Origin: Lathyrus oleraceus | Taxonomy: Eukaryota > Streptophyta > Magnoliopsida > Fabales > Fabaceae | Reading direction: 5' to 3' | DNA: 64,000 nucleotides | Assembly: GCF_024323335.1 (NCBI RefSeq) | Contig: NC_066583.1 | Coordinates: 18,026,665-18,090,664 of the forward strand | Shown here: in pieces, positions 23,980 through 36,144 of the stretch | Position numbering within the stretch: the first letter of the stretch is position 1 | Layout: the number at the start of each line of letters is the position of its first letter | The notes under the pieces: generated by a model | The model's database searches: none | The model's input: only the letters and a program-made list of their open reading frames with translations | What the model was told of the DNA's origin: nothing | Program-made: the position numbers and the translations under genes

Positions 23980-24362
23980 ATCATTGAAGCAAGTGTAGCA
24001 AGGGCATCTGCCATCCGAGTCTCATCTCGAGGAATATGATGGAAGTCAATCTCAGTAAAGAATGTTGAAATCCTCCTCGCATAATCTCTATATGGGATGA
24101 GGCCAGGCTGATTCGTCTCTCATTCACCCTTAATCTGATTAACAACAAGGGCCGAATCACCATAAACATCGAGATGCTTGATCCTAAGATCAATACATTC
24201 TTCCAATCCCATAATACAGGCCTCATACTCAGCCATATTATTCGTGCATTTGAAAGTTAGCCTTGCTGTAAAAGTAAAATGTATGCTCTGAGGAGTAATA
24301 ATCACTGCCCCAATACCATTTTCATACTGATTTACAGCGCCATCAAACACTATGCTCCATCT
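23980..24362 (-). pseudogene. Ogre second RNase H (archaeal type, aRH)
   Basis: Minus strand WSIVFDGAVNQYENGIGAV, then TNNMAEYEACIMGLEECIDL and VYGDSALVVNQIKGE, then a TGA at 24120-24122, then the same frame to HIPRDETRMADALATLAS. Asp, Glu and Asp of an RNase H fold are visible. A second RNase H after the retroviral-type domain is a known feature of the Tat lineage. Confidence 0.85.
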
Positions 24363-24479
24363 GGAACCAGGCTCTGGCCCTTCATCGAGCGTAGGCTCAT
24401 CACAATCTTTCATTTTCAAATACAGAATCTCCTCATCCGAGAAGTCATACCGAACAAACTGATAATCCTCAATTGGTTG

Positions 24480-26090
24480 ATGTGCCAAGTGGTCAGCCAA
24501 GATACTACCTTTTATCGCCTTCTGAGCTCGATACTCAATATCATACTCAGATAACAACATCTGCCAACGGGCAATCCTCTCAGTTAAAGCAGGTTTCTCA
24601 AAGATATACTTAATTGGATCCATTTTGGATATCAACCAAGTCGTATGATTCAACATATACTGGCGTAAGCGCTTAGCAGCCCAACCAAAACACAACATGT
24701 TTTCTCAAGCATTGAGTATCGAGACTCACAATCAATGAACTTCTTACTCAGGTAGTAAATAGCATATTCTTTCTTTCCTGACTCATCTTGCTGACCAAGA
24801 ACACAACCCATTGAGTCTTCAAGAACCGTCAGGTACATAATCAACGGTCTCCCTTCCACAGGTGGAGACATAATCGGAGGCTCAGATAAATACTCCTTAA
24901 TACTGACGAAGGCCTTTTGGCAATCCTCGGTCCAATCATGAGACTGATCTTTCCGGAGGAGCTTGAATATCGGCGCACATGTGGCAGTCATGTGGGATAT
25001 GAATCTGGAAATATAATTCAAGCGGCCAAGAAAACCTCGGTTGTGTTTCTCAGTTTTGGGCGCAGGCATCTATTGTATTGCTTTGAACTTCACAGGATCA
25101 ACTTCAATACCTTTTTCGTTGACAATAAAGCCCAATAACTTGCTGGAACGGACTCCAAATGTACACTTGGTAGGATTCAGACAAAGCTTATACTTCCTCA
25201 AACGCTGAAAAAGCTTCAACAAGTGCTCTACATGTTCCACTTCCGTTCTTGACTTAGAAATCATATCATCGACATATACCTCGATCTCCTTGTGCATCAT
25301 ATCGTGAAATAAGGTAGTCATAGCTCGTTGATACGTGGCTCCGGCGTTCTTCAAACCGAAGGGCATCACTCGATAACAGAATGTTCCCTAAGGTGTGATG
25401 AATGTTATCTTCTCCATATCCTCAGGTGCCATCTTAATCTGATTATATCCGGAAAATCCGTCCATAAATGAGAAGACTTTGAATTTAGCTGTATTATCTA
25501 CCAACATATCAATATGTGGTAGAGGGAAATCATCTTTAGGACTAGCTTTATTCAAGTCTCTATAGTCCACACACATTCGGACTTTTCCATCTTTTTTAGG
25601 CACTGGCACAATATTGGCCACCCATTGAGGATATGTAGAAGTCACCAGAAACCCCACATCAATTTGCTTCTGAACTTCCTCTTTAATCTTCACTGCCATA
25701 TCGGGATGAGTTCTTCTGAGCTTCTGCTTCACAGGCACGCACTCAGGCTTCAAAGGCAGGAAATGTTGCACGATATTAGTATCCAGACCAGGCATGTCTT
25801 CATATGACCAGGAAAAGACGTCGACATATTCTCGTAGCAACTCAATCAACCCCTTCTTAACAGATTCTTCCAGGAGTGCCCCAATCTTCACTTCTCTAAC
25901 ACAATCTTCAGACCCCAAGCTGACTGCTTCCAGATTCTCAAGATGCAGCTGAATGATCTTCTCTTCATGCTCAAGTAGACGGGTAATCTCATCAGGGATC
26001 TCTTCAACATCATCTTCTTCTGCCTCAAATACAGGGAACTCAAAGTTGGGAGATGGTGTTAGATCATTATGTTCAATGGGTTTGATCAAC
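24480..26090 (-). pseudogene. Ogre reverse transcriptase and first RNase H, three lesions
   Basis: Minus strand, one frame from 26140 to 24690. RT: KKDGKVRMCVDYRDLNKASP, SFMDGFSGYNQIKMAPED, then a stop at 25388-25390, MPFGLKNAGATYQRAM, and catalytic YVDDMISKS. A further stop lies at 25070-25072. RNase H follows (SYISRFISHM, KAFVSIKEYLSEPP, EYAIYYLSKKF, then after a frameshift near 24690 WQMLLSEYDIEYRAQKAIKGSILADHLA). The first stop falls where Trp is usual (ITP-x-GTFCYRV). The copy cannot make active enzyme. Confidence 0.92.
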
Positions 26091-26350
26091 CTGCATAATG
26101 ATTTTGGATATAAAGAGATTTTAGAATTCAAGCAAGGCAAATCATTATGCAGATAAAAAGATTGATTTTATTCTTATTTTTAAGGTTTTATGTGATCACC
26201 TATTTCATGCAAAAAGCGAAAAGGGAAAATAATTGGAAAACAAACATTTAACATGAATTTATTGAATGAAAATATCATTGTATTTATGCGCCAACAATGT
26301 CATCACTCCTCCTTTTGGCATGGGAGAAGGGTTTTTAAACACAATGAATA
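26091..26350 (-). other. Probable Ogre intron between protease and RT frames
   Basis: After the protease-frame stop (26351) there are about 260 bp of AT-rich sequence full of stops, ending on the minus strand in ..CATTATGCAG (AG at 26092-26091) just before codons GTTGATCAAACCC that open the pol frame. Ogre is known to remove an intron here by splicing. The 3' site is clear; the donor is not uniquely identifiable. Confidence 0.6.
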
Positions 26351-27664
26351 TTACTTTGACTTCTGGATAACTGTTGGAATATCCACAGCGACCCAATTAT
26401 TGTAGACCCCTCCAGGGATGATGAAGTTGCCAGAATCCTCTGCACCCTCTTCCAAAATGGTAGCAGCCTCTTCATCTCGACCGGTATGGATAAATCCACC
26501 ACTCTTGAACAGCCCTTGCTTGTTGAAGACACCAGAAGAATAGCCTATGTCAGCCCGGGATTTGTTGTCTTCCAGCTTAATCATTTGCCTCAATCCAGCA
26601 GTTGCACCATGCTCAATGGCCAACTTTGCATCTTTATAGGAAGCAAATGAAGAAGTTCCCTTCTTAACAGGTTCAACAATAGATAAAGCCTGGAACGGGG
26701 TTCCAACCTCATCCTCAACATCTATGTAAGAGAAGGAAGACAAATGGCTAACCAGGAGAGCCTTTTCTCCCCCTGCCACCACCAGCTTCTTATTCTTCAC
26801 AAACTTCAGTTTCTAGTGTAGGGTGGATGTCACGGCGCCTGCCTCGTGAATCCATGGTCTGCATAAAAGACAGCTATACGATGGGTGAATGTCCATAACC
26901 TGGAAGGTAATCTGGAAATCACTTGGTCCAATTTTGACTGAGAGATCAACTTCTCCAATCACAGTTTTACGCGACCCATCGAAAGCTTTCACAACCACTC
27001 CACTCTGCCTCATGAGAGGCCCCTGATATGACAATTTTGCAAGAGTGGTCTTTGGTAACACATTCAATGATGACCCAGTGTCCACCAGTACATTGGACAT
27101 GGCGTCATCTTTGCAACTCATAGAGATGTGTAATGCCAAGTTGTGGTCTTTTCCCTCCTCGGGGAGATTAGCATCACAAAAACTTAAATTGTTACAAGCG
27201 GTGATGTTTGTAACAATACTGTCGAATTGTTCAATTGTGACGTCGGGATCCACATACGCCACATCCAACACCTTCTGCAGAGCTTCTCGGTGTGGTTCTG
27301 AATTCATTAGCAAGGACAGTACAAAGATTTTGGATGGCGTCTGTAGAAGCTGATCTATCACGTTGTACTCGCTTCTCTTGATGAGCCTCAGCATCTCATC
27401 AAAGTATTCTTTCACATTGCCACTTTGGCCAACAGAGACAGAAGTTTTCAACGTAGAGGTAGGTTTAGCAACAAGTGCCGGATTCGGAGCATTCACAGCA
27501 TTCCCAATCGGGCGTTCGGCGTAATCAGCAGTATCATTCCTTCGAACATCAGCTTGTGGCTTTGGCGGAGCCGAGAAAACACGATCGTTGCGGGTCAGGC
27601 CGCTGACATCGGTAATATTAACAACAGATGAAGAGGGAAGGGGCACCTCTTTCCCATTCTCCAA
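26351..27664 (-). pseudogene. Ogre protease region, one nonsense codon
   Basis: Minus strand. SNVLVDTGSSLNVLPKTTL carries the aspartic protease DTG. GVVVKAFDGSRKTVIGEVDL and YSCLLCRPWIHEAGAVTSTLH follow, then TAG at 26813-26815, then in the same frame KLVVAGGEKALLVSHLSSFSY and a tail to 26351. Upstream is a linker with ALVAKPTSTLKTSVSVGQSGNVKEYFDEML. The frame is shared with the nucleocapsid region before it. Confidence 0.85.
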
Positions 27665-27727
27665 TGCTACAACATTGTAGCGATAGGGAACCGCTTTCTC
27701 AGAAGAATACGGTACAGGGCCAACTGG

Positions 27728-29666
27728 CTAAATGATCAAAGCAGGAGAAGCCTTCTGCTTGCTACCATCATACTTGATAATAACAGGCTCAGGGATCCGG
27801 AATACTGGAGAAATTACGTTGACTTCATCAGCATCTTCATCAACATTTCTGTTTTGAAGGATCTCAATGACTCCTTCATCCAGCATTTCTTGAACATCTT
27901 TGCGCACTTGGCGACACCCTCTTTGGTTAACAGAACAAACTCGGCATCTATCGTGGTCGTGCTCATAATGGCTGTAATCACACAACAATCTATGCATCTC
28001 GACCAGAGATTGTCGAATATGGCTGACATATTTGATTTTGTACTTGCCAGGGCAGCCCTGGACCATGTTGACAGATTTCCCATGCTCGGGCAATGGGTTC
28101 TTCTTCACATTAGGACCTACGTCCTCGAAACACAGAATGCCACATCTCACAAGGTCTTGAACCTTGGTCTTCAAAGGGTAGCAATTTTCCACGTCGTGTC
28201 CGGGAGCACCGGAATGATAAACACAATGTAATTCTGGCTTATACCACCACTGAGGGTTGGTGGGTATAGCCGGTGGGTCTCGTGGAGTAATCAACTTCCT
28301 CTCTATCAAAGAGGGGTATAGTTCTGCATACGTCATCGGAATAGGATCGAAGGTGACCCTTTCCTCTCGTAACTTGTGCTGGTTTGATTACTGTTTCGAG
28401 GCTGGTAGGCCTGCTGTTGCGGACGGTGCTGTTGTTGTTGATATTGCGGATGCGGTTGTTGCTGATTATTATTGTGATGTTGATACTGCTGATTATCTCT
28501 GAAAACAGGTGCTATGTGAGCCACCTGGTGCTGGTTACCGGCAGGACGCACGGTCTTCCTCCTCACAGAGGGTCTTCTTGGTTTAATATGGGAGGTCACA
28601 ACATGTGCCTCGCCATATTTCTTCTTCCCAAATGTCCCATACCGTTTGGTAGAAGAGCCTTCTTCTCTGGTCAGGCGCCCTTCCCTGACTCCTTCTCCTA
28701 GTCGCATCCCCATGTTCACCATCTCGATGAAGTCAGAAGGAGCACTGGCAATCATCCGCTCATAATAAAAAGAACTCAAGGTCTTTAGAAAGATCTTGGT
28801 CATCTCTTTCTCTTCCAGCGGGGGCACGATCTGTGTTGCTACCTCTCGCCACCTCTGGGCGTATTCTTTGAACGTTTCCTTGTCCTTCTGGGACATGGCT
28901 CTCAGTTGATCCCTATCGGGAGCCATATCCATGTTATACTTGTATTGCTTGACGAAGGCCTCGCCAAGGTCATTGAAGGATCGGATGTTCGCACTGTCCA
29001 AGCCCATGTACCAACGTAGGGCAGCACCGGACAAACTGTCCTGAAAGTAGTGGATGAGCAGCTGGTCGTTGTCGGTCTGAGTCGACATTTTCCTGACATA
29101 CATGACCAGGTGGCTGAGAGGACAAGTATTTCCCTTGTATTTTTCAAAGTCATGGACCTTGAACTTCACATGGATCTTCACATTAGGGACCAAACAAAGT
29201 TCAGCAGCAGACTTGCCGAAAAGATCCTTTCCTCTGAGAGTTTTCAATTCCTTGCGAAGCTCAAGAAATTGATCGTTCATAGCGTCCATCTTTTCATAGA
29301 CATCTGGGCCCTCAGACGGCTCAGAATGATAGGTGTCGTCTACTCTGGGCATAGTATGCACGATAGGAGGAGGAACAGCAAGGACCGGGCTAGATGCCGA
29401 CAGAGAAGCAAAAGTGGGTGCAGGACCCTCAGGCGTGAAATTAGGAGGCATCCCCCACGGAAACCCGGCTGGCATGGCTGTCGGAGCAAAGTGTACACTA
29501 GCCGCAGGCATAGTTGAAGAGACAATCTCAGAAATGACTGTCCTCTGGGAGGAGTTGAAGGCGTCGGAGAAGACTGGCTTTGGGCAGCCATGAATGACTC
29601 CATCAGAGCACTCAATCTGGCTACTTCCTCCTTCAGCTCACGGTTCTCTTGTTCCAAATGATCCAT
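27728..29666 (-). pseudogene. Ogre gag, two frameshifts and one nonsense codon
   Basis: Minus strand. The likely start ATG is 29666-29664 (MDHLEQENRELKEEVARLS, a coiled-coil-like beginning). A frameshift near 29550 leads to the main gag frame (29511-28333) with the retrotransposon gag core CPLSHLVMYVRKM, LLIHYFQDSLSGAALRWYMGL, FKEYAQRWREVA, and a Gln/His-rich tract. A second shift near 28350 leads to MTYAELYPSLIERKL and the knuckle-like CVYHSGAPGHDVENC. A stop at 27728-27730 separates it from protease, which is in the same frame. Gag would form the particle and bind the genomic RNA. Confidence 0.9.
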
Positions 29667-29983
29667 CAGTCTTGCAGAGTTGGCTTGGGTGTAGTACCGG
29701 TGAGTCAGCTTGTCTTCAAAATAAATGAAGAAAACAAAGTTAGACCATAGAACAAGAAGCCTGGAGCAAAACCCGCTGATGCACATGATGCATGCAATGC
29801 ATACAATTTAATTTTTATATTAGAGGAACCTTAGAGTTCTATTTGCAAATATTGGAAATATTAAACATTTATCACATATGGAAATGTCACATCAATAATA
29901 TCTGGAAAATATTTTTACACCAAAGAAGTACAGTCTTGGTAACCAAATACAAGAGGAAAGGAAAATGAACATCCTATGGAACC

Positions 29984-30780
29984 CTAGAAGCAGTCATCTA
30001 AAGCTCTGGACACGGGAAGATAAGATGCACGAAGCCTCTTCACCTCCTCCTCGTAGGCTGCCTCCATACCTGCCTTCTCTTTGGCAAGTCGATCGTACTT
30101 CCTCTTCCAAAACTTGGAAGACTGAGGAAGTAGAGAAGTCCATGTGTCATCAGGGTCATCAATAACCTGGCGCTCGAGGAACTCTATCAAAGCATCCTTC
30201 TCCTTGATCTGCTGAAGCAACTCCTCTCGTTCATGGATCCAAGCACGCGAACGGTCTTCGTCTCTCAACTCCTCTACTCCTTGGTCAGGGAGGGTTGAAG
30301 GCTCAGCCACAACCAACGGTGTAGGTCTTGGATATTCTTAAGGCATGAGGTACTCGGAAGCTCTCCTCCTCACCCAAGAAGTATAAGGCTCCAAAGCGAT
30401 ACAATTCTTCGGACCTAGCTCCTTCCTTCCTTTCCTATGGATCTTGTGCCAAGCGCGGACCATCCTACCCTTCAAGCCTTGGGGATCTTTACCCTCCTGA
30501 AAGAACACACCCTCTAACAAAATGTTATTGGGTTTATCCTTTAGGGGGAACCCAAGCTGACGACGTGCCAAAATAGGGTTGTAGTTAATTCCACCACATG
30601 TACTAAGAAGAGGCACATTGGAGAATTCACCACAAGAGTCAATAATCTGCACACCATCATACACACGGTTGTACCAAAAGATATCATCATTAGTGAAAGA
30701 CATAAGTCTCGTAGACCACCGTAGACATCCTTTGTTCTCCTTGAAGGCGACCGTCTGTGGCAAGTGCGAAATAAACCACT
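29984..30780 (-). pseudogene. Ogre ORF1 protein, N-terminally truncated, one nonsense codon
   Basis: Minus strand, one frame (30907-29984) with TAA at 30338-30340. Part 1 reads LMSFTNDDIFWYNRVYDG, CGGINYNPILARRQLGFPL, VRAWHKIHRKGRKELG, CIALEPYTSWVRRRASEYL, matching the C-terminal half of the plant transposase-like DUF7745-type proteins found upstream of gag in Ogre. Part 2 is charged and coiled-coil-like (EREELLQQIKEKDALIEFLERQV). The N-terminal half is missing: only about 80 bases separate the primer site from the recognisable part. Its role in Ogre is unknown. Confidence 0.75.
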
Positions 30781-30859
30781 TGCACAAAAAATATGTCACA
30801 AAATAATATACACAACAATACAACAAATATGAAAAGTAGGCAAAACCCACTAGGCAAAT

Positions 30860-30878
30860 GTCCCCGGCAGAGTCGCCA
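30860..30878 (-). other. Primer binding site of the Ogre element
   Basis: Minus strand TGGCGACTCTGCCGGGGAC, six bases after the LTR end. It matches the Ogre primer site type reported as complementary to tRNA-Arg. Confidence 0.85.
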
Positions 30879-31225
30879 CTTTTCTGTAGCGGGGTATTCG
30901 TTACCATTAGAGATATTGACTAAATCCAAGGTAAACCATACAAGTCGAGTCGCCACCGCACTTCTATTTATCCAAAGGAATGGTTATAAAGCGAACAAAA
31001 ACCTAAAAGTTTTATCGAATAAAAAACTAGTAAAAATGTCAGAGATCTGGGTAAGGGGGTTGGTTATGCAATGCGAAGGTTTTAAGCACCCAAAACATCC
31101 TAGGTACTCCTAGGGATCCCTTTTCACATTTGTTGTAAGGTTGGTATTTTGTGAAAAATTATTTGTGCAAACATGATTGAAGAGATGAGAAGAGAATGTA
31201 CAAGTTATTTACATTTTTGTGTATG

Positions 31226-31290
31226 AATGGATAAACCCATTACCTACTTACCATCTTAAAAAGGTAGGATCAAAACCTCGTAGTTCGGGG
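31226..31290 (-). other. U5 hairpin module, copy in Ogre 5' LTR
   Basis: Arms AATGG and CCATT (31226-31241), then ACCTACTTACCATCTT, GGATCAAAACC and CGTAGTTCGGGG, at the position equivalent to 15160-15224. Confidence 0.5.
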
Positions 31291-34212
31291 TAAAAATCTC
31301 AAAATGAGTTGATGAATTGATTGCTCCAAAAGCCTTAAGGTCTTTTGTTATCCAAGGGAGAAAACTCAACCTAAAACCACAAATACACCATGTGAGGATA
31401 GCTTCAACATGCTAGTGAGGGGTTAACCCTATAATAAGCATGGAAGACTCATTGTCCATCACTAAGGATATAGGTGAGTATTACATCTACCTCAAGGATA
31501 ACTCAAACCTAATAGCTAAAGGTTATGAAAAAGTTTTGATAAGAGAGTGGCCATTGAAACCACAAAAAACATTTGAATGGGTTATATTTACCAATGAAAA
31601 GTATTTACAAAATATGGTCAAAGTTGATTTAAAAGTTCAATTCAAAATAAGTATTATGAAAAGAAAGTTTGAAAATCAAAAGCATAAGGCTTAGGTTTCT
31701 AATGTTTGAAAAGAAGTGTTAAATGTTTGCACAAAAGTTTTGGCTTGGGTTAGAGTGGAGGGAAGAAGAAGAATGGCTAAAGTCTTAAACATACAAGAGA
31801 TGAGGGATAAGAAACAAGACCACAAATGGAGTTCCTCTCTTGAGATTATATTGATGATCCAAGTATCTTCCATCCTTTGGAATATGCAAGCAAAATAATA
31901 GTAAGCTCAAGCAATCAACATAATCAAACAAGCTCCTTAGGAGATCCTCAATGTATCTTGTATCTTTCACTTTGGATGAACAATGGCAATGGTTCTTCAA
32001 TTTGAGCTCTCATAGAATTCCCTAGCACAAAAGCACACACATCAAAAGTTCCATGAAGTAAATCAAGAATGGACAAGAGTGAGTTTAGAGGTTTGGTCCT
32101 TCTAGTCCATCTTCAACATTAAGGTCCTTTTACTCCAATTTACATAGGGAAAGTCCTAGAAACTAAGTCCATTTGTCCATTTCTTTGCATTTGGTCCATA
32201 ACAATCAAAACAAAACGCAAGCACAATGATATATACACAATAATATGCTCAAGTGAGCAAAAGGAAAATTGCATTAACATAAACATGTGCTCAAGTGAGC
32301 AAAGGGGGAAAAGCAAATGAATAATATGTACAAGAATAATAAATTGCATAAATGTAAAGAGCAAAAAGTAAATGTTAATGGTTAATGGTTAATGTTAGTA
32401 GTTAGTGTGCCATAAGGCAAATTTAGCGCTATGTTAAGCAATCGTAATTGGACTTATATAGAAGTCACAACTATCTGAGGCCGGTCAATAATAATGTAGG
32501 CAACAACACAAGTTAGAGGTCTTGATTAGTGAATCAAGCTCCAACAACTTGCCATGCCAAAAAGAAGATGAGAAATGATCTTGTATTGGTTTATGTCCTT
32601 TGCATGATTTAGAAAGCAATCTATCCTTAATGCAAATTCATTCACTTGATCCATGATCAAGATGAATTAGATTTGAATTAAGGAAGATTAAACCTCCCTA
32701 ATCAATGCTAACCATCAACCTTTAACTCATTGATAAAAAAAAGAGAAAAGAAGAAGAAGAAGGAGATGAAGAATAGAAATGAAGAATTAAAGTGCATTAA
32801 ATGAAATGGAATGGGATAATCAACAAGCTATGACCAAAGATAGAGAAGATCAAGGTCAAACAATAGAAAACAGGAGCAAAATAAAGATTAGAAGTCAAGA
32901 AATAAACAAAATATTTTTGGCATTTTTAATATTTAAAATAAAACTTGAATTAAAATATTAAAGAAGGGTCAAACTTCAAACTCACCTCAAATCAACTTTA
33001 AAAAGTCCAAGTGAATTATCCCAAATTCAACAAGGTCAAACAAAGTTTGACAAAAAAATTCAGCATTTTTAAAAGTCAGAAACTATTTTTAATCAATTAA
33101 AAATGCATAAAAATAACCTAATTGAACTAAAATCTCAAATAAATCTCAAATCAATTAATAAACTGATGAGAATATTTGTCATAGATCTATCATCATTCAA
33201 AGAGGTTGAGAAAATATTTTTTTATTTTTTGAATATCAAAAACCATTTAAAATGAATTAAAAATAACCAGAAAAGAGAAAATTATTAAAAAATATCAAAT
33301 GATGAAATAAAAAATATTAAAAATCATTTTTGGAAACTAGAAATTAAAAGAGAAATAATGCAATTGGTCCCATAATTTTTGGACCAATAATGAAAGAGAT
33401 ATGGATTTTAGAAATAAAATGGAATTAAAAGAAATAAAAGAAAATAGAAATCAGAAATTAAAAATTAGAAAAAAGGAGAGGCGTTGGATGATGGCTCATT
33501 AATTGAGTTGGCATATCACATGGCTCTCATGCGATACATCCAAGTCAATGAGAAACATGAATAATAAAAGAAAGTCATAACATTGGACAACCTAGATCTA
33601 ATCTGGAAATGAAAATGGACGGCCACGATTGGATCTGGAGACCAGACGGTGGCCAGCGCCACCGTCTTCTCCGGCTAGCTCCGGTGAGAGCTCAAATTTG
33701 CAGAAGAACAAATGTGCACCAAAACGTACGATCCAGGTACCAAATGAAAGGTGGAGTGATGTACATCACTCTTATGCCACTCAATTCCACTCTAGATCCC
33801 TATTGAGAGAGAAATCAGAGATGGAACTTTGGTGGTGTTCAACTGGACTTGCTTGATTTCAAAAATTAAGAACACAACAATGATGCCTCTATGCAGAGGA
33901 CTTCAGATCATACAAAATCAAAGCAAATGGAACAATATATAAGCTGTTTCGAAGCAAAATGCAGTTGAGCAAAACCTTGGAATTGAGATGAATTGAGTCA
34001 CTATCTTTTAGTTCTATTGCAAAAATAAGCTTCTATGGATCAAGGTGAAGAGGTCTAGGAACTTTAGATCTTAAGAAAACAGTCGAGGAAACTGAATTCT
34101 AGATCTGAAATTTTTAGAGAAAATTGAGATTTGTTCCTTTGGTAGGGGTGTGGAATCAATTCAACAGAGGTTTAGGCGCCTTTAGGTTGAGAAATGAGAG
34201 CTCATATGCCAT

Positions 34213-34221
34213 GTATTTATA
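34213..34221 (-). promoter_or_regulatory. TATA box in Ogre 5' LTR
   Basis: Minus strand TATAAATAC upstream of the presumed start of the Ogre genomic RNA. Confidence 0.55.
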
Positions 34222-35737
34222 GCCAAAGTCATCTGATATGCATGAACAAAGTGTGCATGGGAGAAGAGGGCCTCCATGCATGGGCCTGTACAGGCGCATG
34301 GAGGGCCCAATTCTGATTGGAATTGATTGCTTATACCATAATTAGAAGGAATGGACGTGCATATATGATACCATGAGCTCATGCAATGTGTTTGAAATGA
34401 ATTTCCAAAAATGCACTAAAAGGTTCTCCTCTTCGAAAATGGTATTTCCAAAATTGAAACATAGGCTTATGGGTAATGGTTGGAAAGCTTGTTGCATAAG
34501 GAACAAATGCTATGTTGATCAAAACTCCAATTTGGCCTTGGAAATTAATGAAATTTGGGCTTGAAGTGTAGGGTGCAAAACATGCATATGTGAAATTTCC
34601 AAATTTGGCCAATGTTCAAGCCCCTCTGTCTCAATGATGCAAGCTTCAAATGATACAATCTTCAACATGAAAGTTGTAGATCTTTTCAGTAAAATCAATT
34701 TGGACTTAAATTTTGCATCATTTGGAATTTTGATGAAGAAGTTATGGGCACTTGAAGTTGGACTTTTTCACATTTCAATGCATTTGGTCCAAAGTGACCT
34801 ATAATGTTTTGCATTATCACATGTATTTATTTTGAGTTTTTGCAATTTTGCTCAACATAACATTTGCAGTGCACACATTAAGCTTTCCAATTCATTAAGT
34901 ATCACCTCAAAATCATGAAAAATGAATGAGTTATGTTCTTGGGAAGTTGACCCAAAATTAGGGTTTCAGTCAAAATGACCTATAATGTCTTAGAATGGAT
35001 GATGACCTTCCAAGCTTAAAATCAATTTTTGATGAACATGAAAGTTATTCATATAATCCTTAATAACATTTTTTCTCTTGGGATCATCTCCATTTGACTA
35101 ACACATAAAAAGTTAGGTCTCAATGCATTTCAAAATAGTCAAATGAATTGACTGATCAACTTCTCAAGTCCACACCTCATATCTTGATGAATGGATGATT
35201 GAGGACACTCAAATGAGTTCAAATATGCATGAAATGATGAATTAAAGAACTTACCTTGATTGTATTTGACCATGGGCTGAGGTTGCTTCATGAGCAAGGC
35301 ACAGTCGATGAAAAGATGAATTAGGGTTTCCTTGGGAAACAAACCTCAAACCCTTTGCTTTGCTTTGATCAAAATGATGAATCGAGATACTTGGGAGGCA
35401 TATTTGATGGATGAGAGATTTGGAAACCATTACCATGTTTGCTTTCATCCCCTCTTGACCACATCATTGCACATAGGGTCTCCTAGAAGCCTTTAGACCT
35501 TGTGATTGCTCAAGCTACAAACAAGAGATGTTAGTGACATATTTTTGTGCTTTTGGTTAGTAAATAAAACGAGAAAAGAAATAATATACAATTCAAACAT
35601 GCTTGGTGATCTCAAACCACTCACAAGAGATCCCACCCAAAGGCAAAGGGAACCAAGATGCTTATGATCCTTGAGGCTATGCAAATGCCATGTTATGATG
35701 CCATGAGGGATCTTGGGGCCAAAATTAGGGTCTTACA

Positions 35738-35742
35738 GTGGT
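35738..35742 (+). repeat. Target site duplication of the Ogre element, right copy
   Basis: GTGGT immediately after the LTR end, identical to 14814-14818. Confidence 0.9.
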
Positions 35743-36144
35743 GCACTAGTTGCTTGGAGCTCAAGAAAAGAACCAGTAATAGCATTGTTGTCGTGTGAAG
35801 CAGAGTACATAGTTGCTTCCCTGTGTCCATGTCAAGCAACACGGATGGTGAATTTGGTCAAAGAAATTACAGGGAAGAATCATGGAGCAATTACCATGAA
35901 GATCGACAACATGTTTGCTATCAATCTGACGAAGAATCCGATAGCACATGGAAGAAGCAAACACATCGAAATGAGGTTCTATTATCTTTGAGAGAAAGTA
36001 GAAAATGGAAAGTTGAACTTGGAACACTTCAGAACTGAGAATCATATTGCATATATCACGACGAAAGGTGTGCATGTCGAAGTATTCAAAAGACTAAGAA
36101 CAATGATGAATGTAGATAACTTAGACACAATGAATTAGGTGGTG
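35738..36144 (+). pseudogene. Copia B RNase H, part 2 (after the Ogre insertion)
   Basis: Continues the interrupted frame: GALVAWSSRKEPVIALLSCEAEYIVAS, KIDNMFAINLTKNPIAHGRSKHIEMRFYYL, a stop near 35990, then GKLNLEHFRTENHIAYITTKGVHVEVFKRLRTMM and a final stop near 36136. These are the conserved copia RNase H and pol C-terminus motifs. The purine-rich GAATTAGGTGG next to the LTR is the likely polypurine tract. Confidence 0.88.

Larger units (their letters stand above)
14819..35737 (-). mobile_element. Complete Ogre-like (Tat lineage) Ty3/gypsy retrotransposon
   Basis: 20,919 bp, on the minus strand. It has two 4853-bp LTRs (30885-35737 and 14819-19671), a primer site of the Ogre type, an ORF1 upstream of gag, gag, protease, a probable intron, RT, RNase H, a second archaeal-type RNase H, integrase, a 3 kb repeat-bearing 3' region and a polypurine tract. 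The extra ORF1, dual RNase H, intron and giant LTRs are known hallmarks of Ogre. Insertion is exact (GTGGT duplication) into RNase H of copia B. At least six nonsense codons and four frameshifts make it non-autonomous. Confidence 0.95.
30885..35737 (-). repeat. 5' LTR of the Ogre element
   Basis: Minus strand TGTAAGACCC (35737) to ..GCTACA (30885), 4853 bp, next to the primer site. A TATA box lies at 34221-34213, so the transcript would start near 34185 and carry a leader of about 3.3 kb. Compared with the other LTR it has a longer GAAGAAGAAG run near 32750 and lacks 12 bp near 33530. Small open frames shared by both LTRs (for example 33609-33856) have no domain and no clear function. Confidence 0.95.

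Noticed and set aside
33609..33856. Open frames shared by both Ogre LTRs (also 17543-17790) as a possible LTR-encoded gene
   Set aside because: Both frames of the same stretch are open, which reflects locally GC-richer sequence. Preservation in both LTRs is expected from recent identity.
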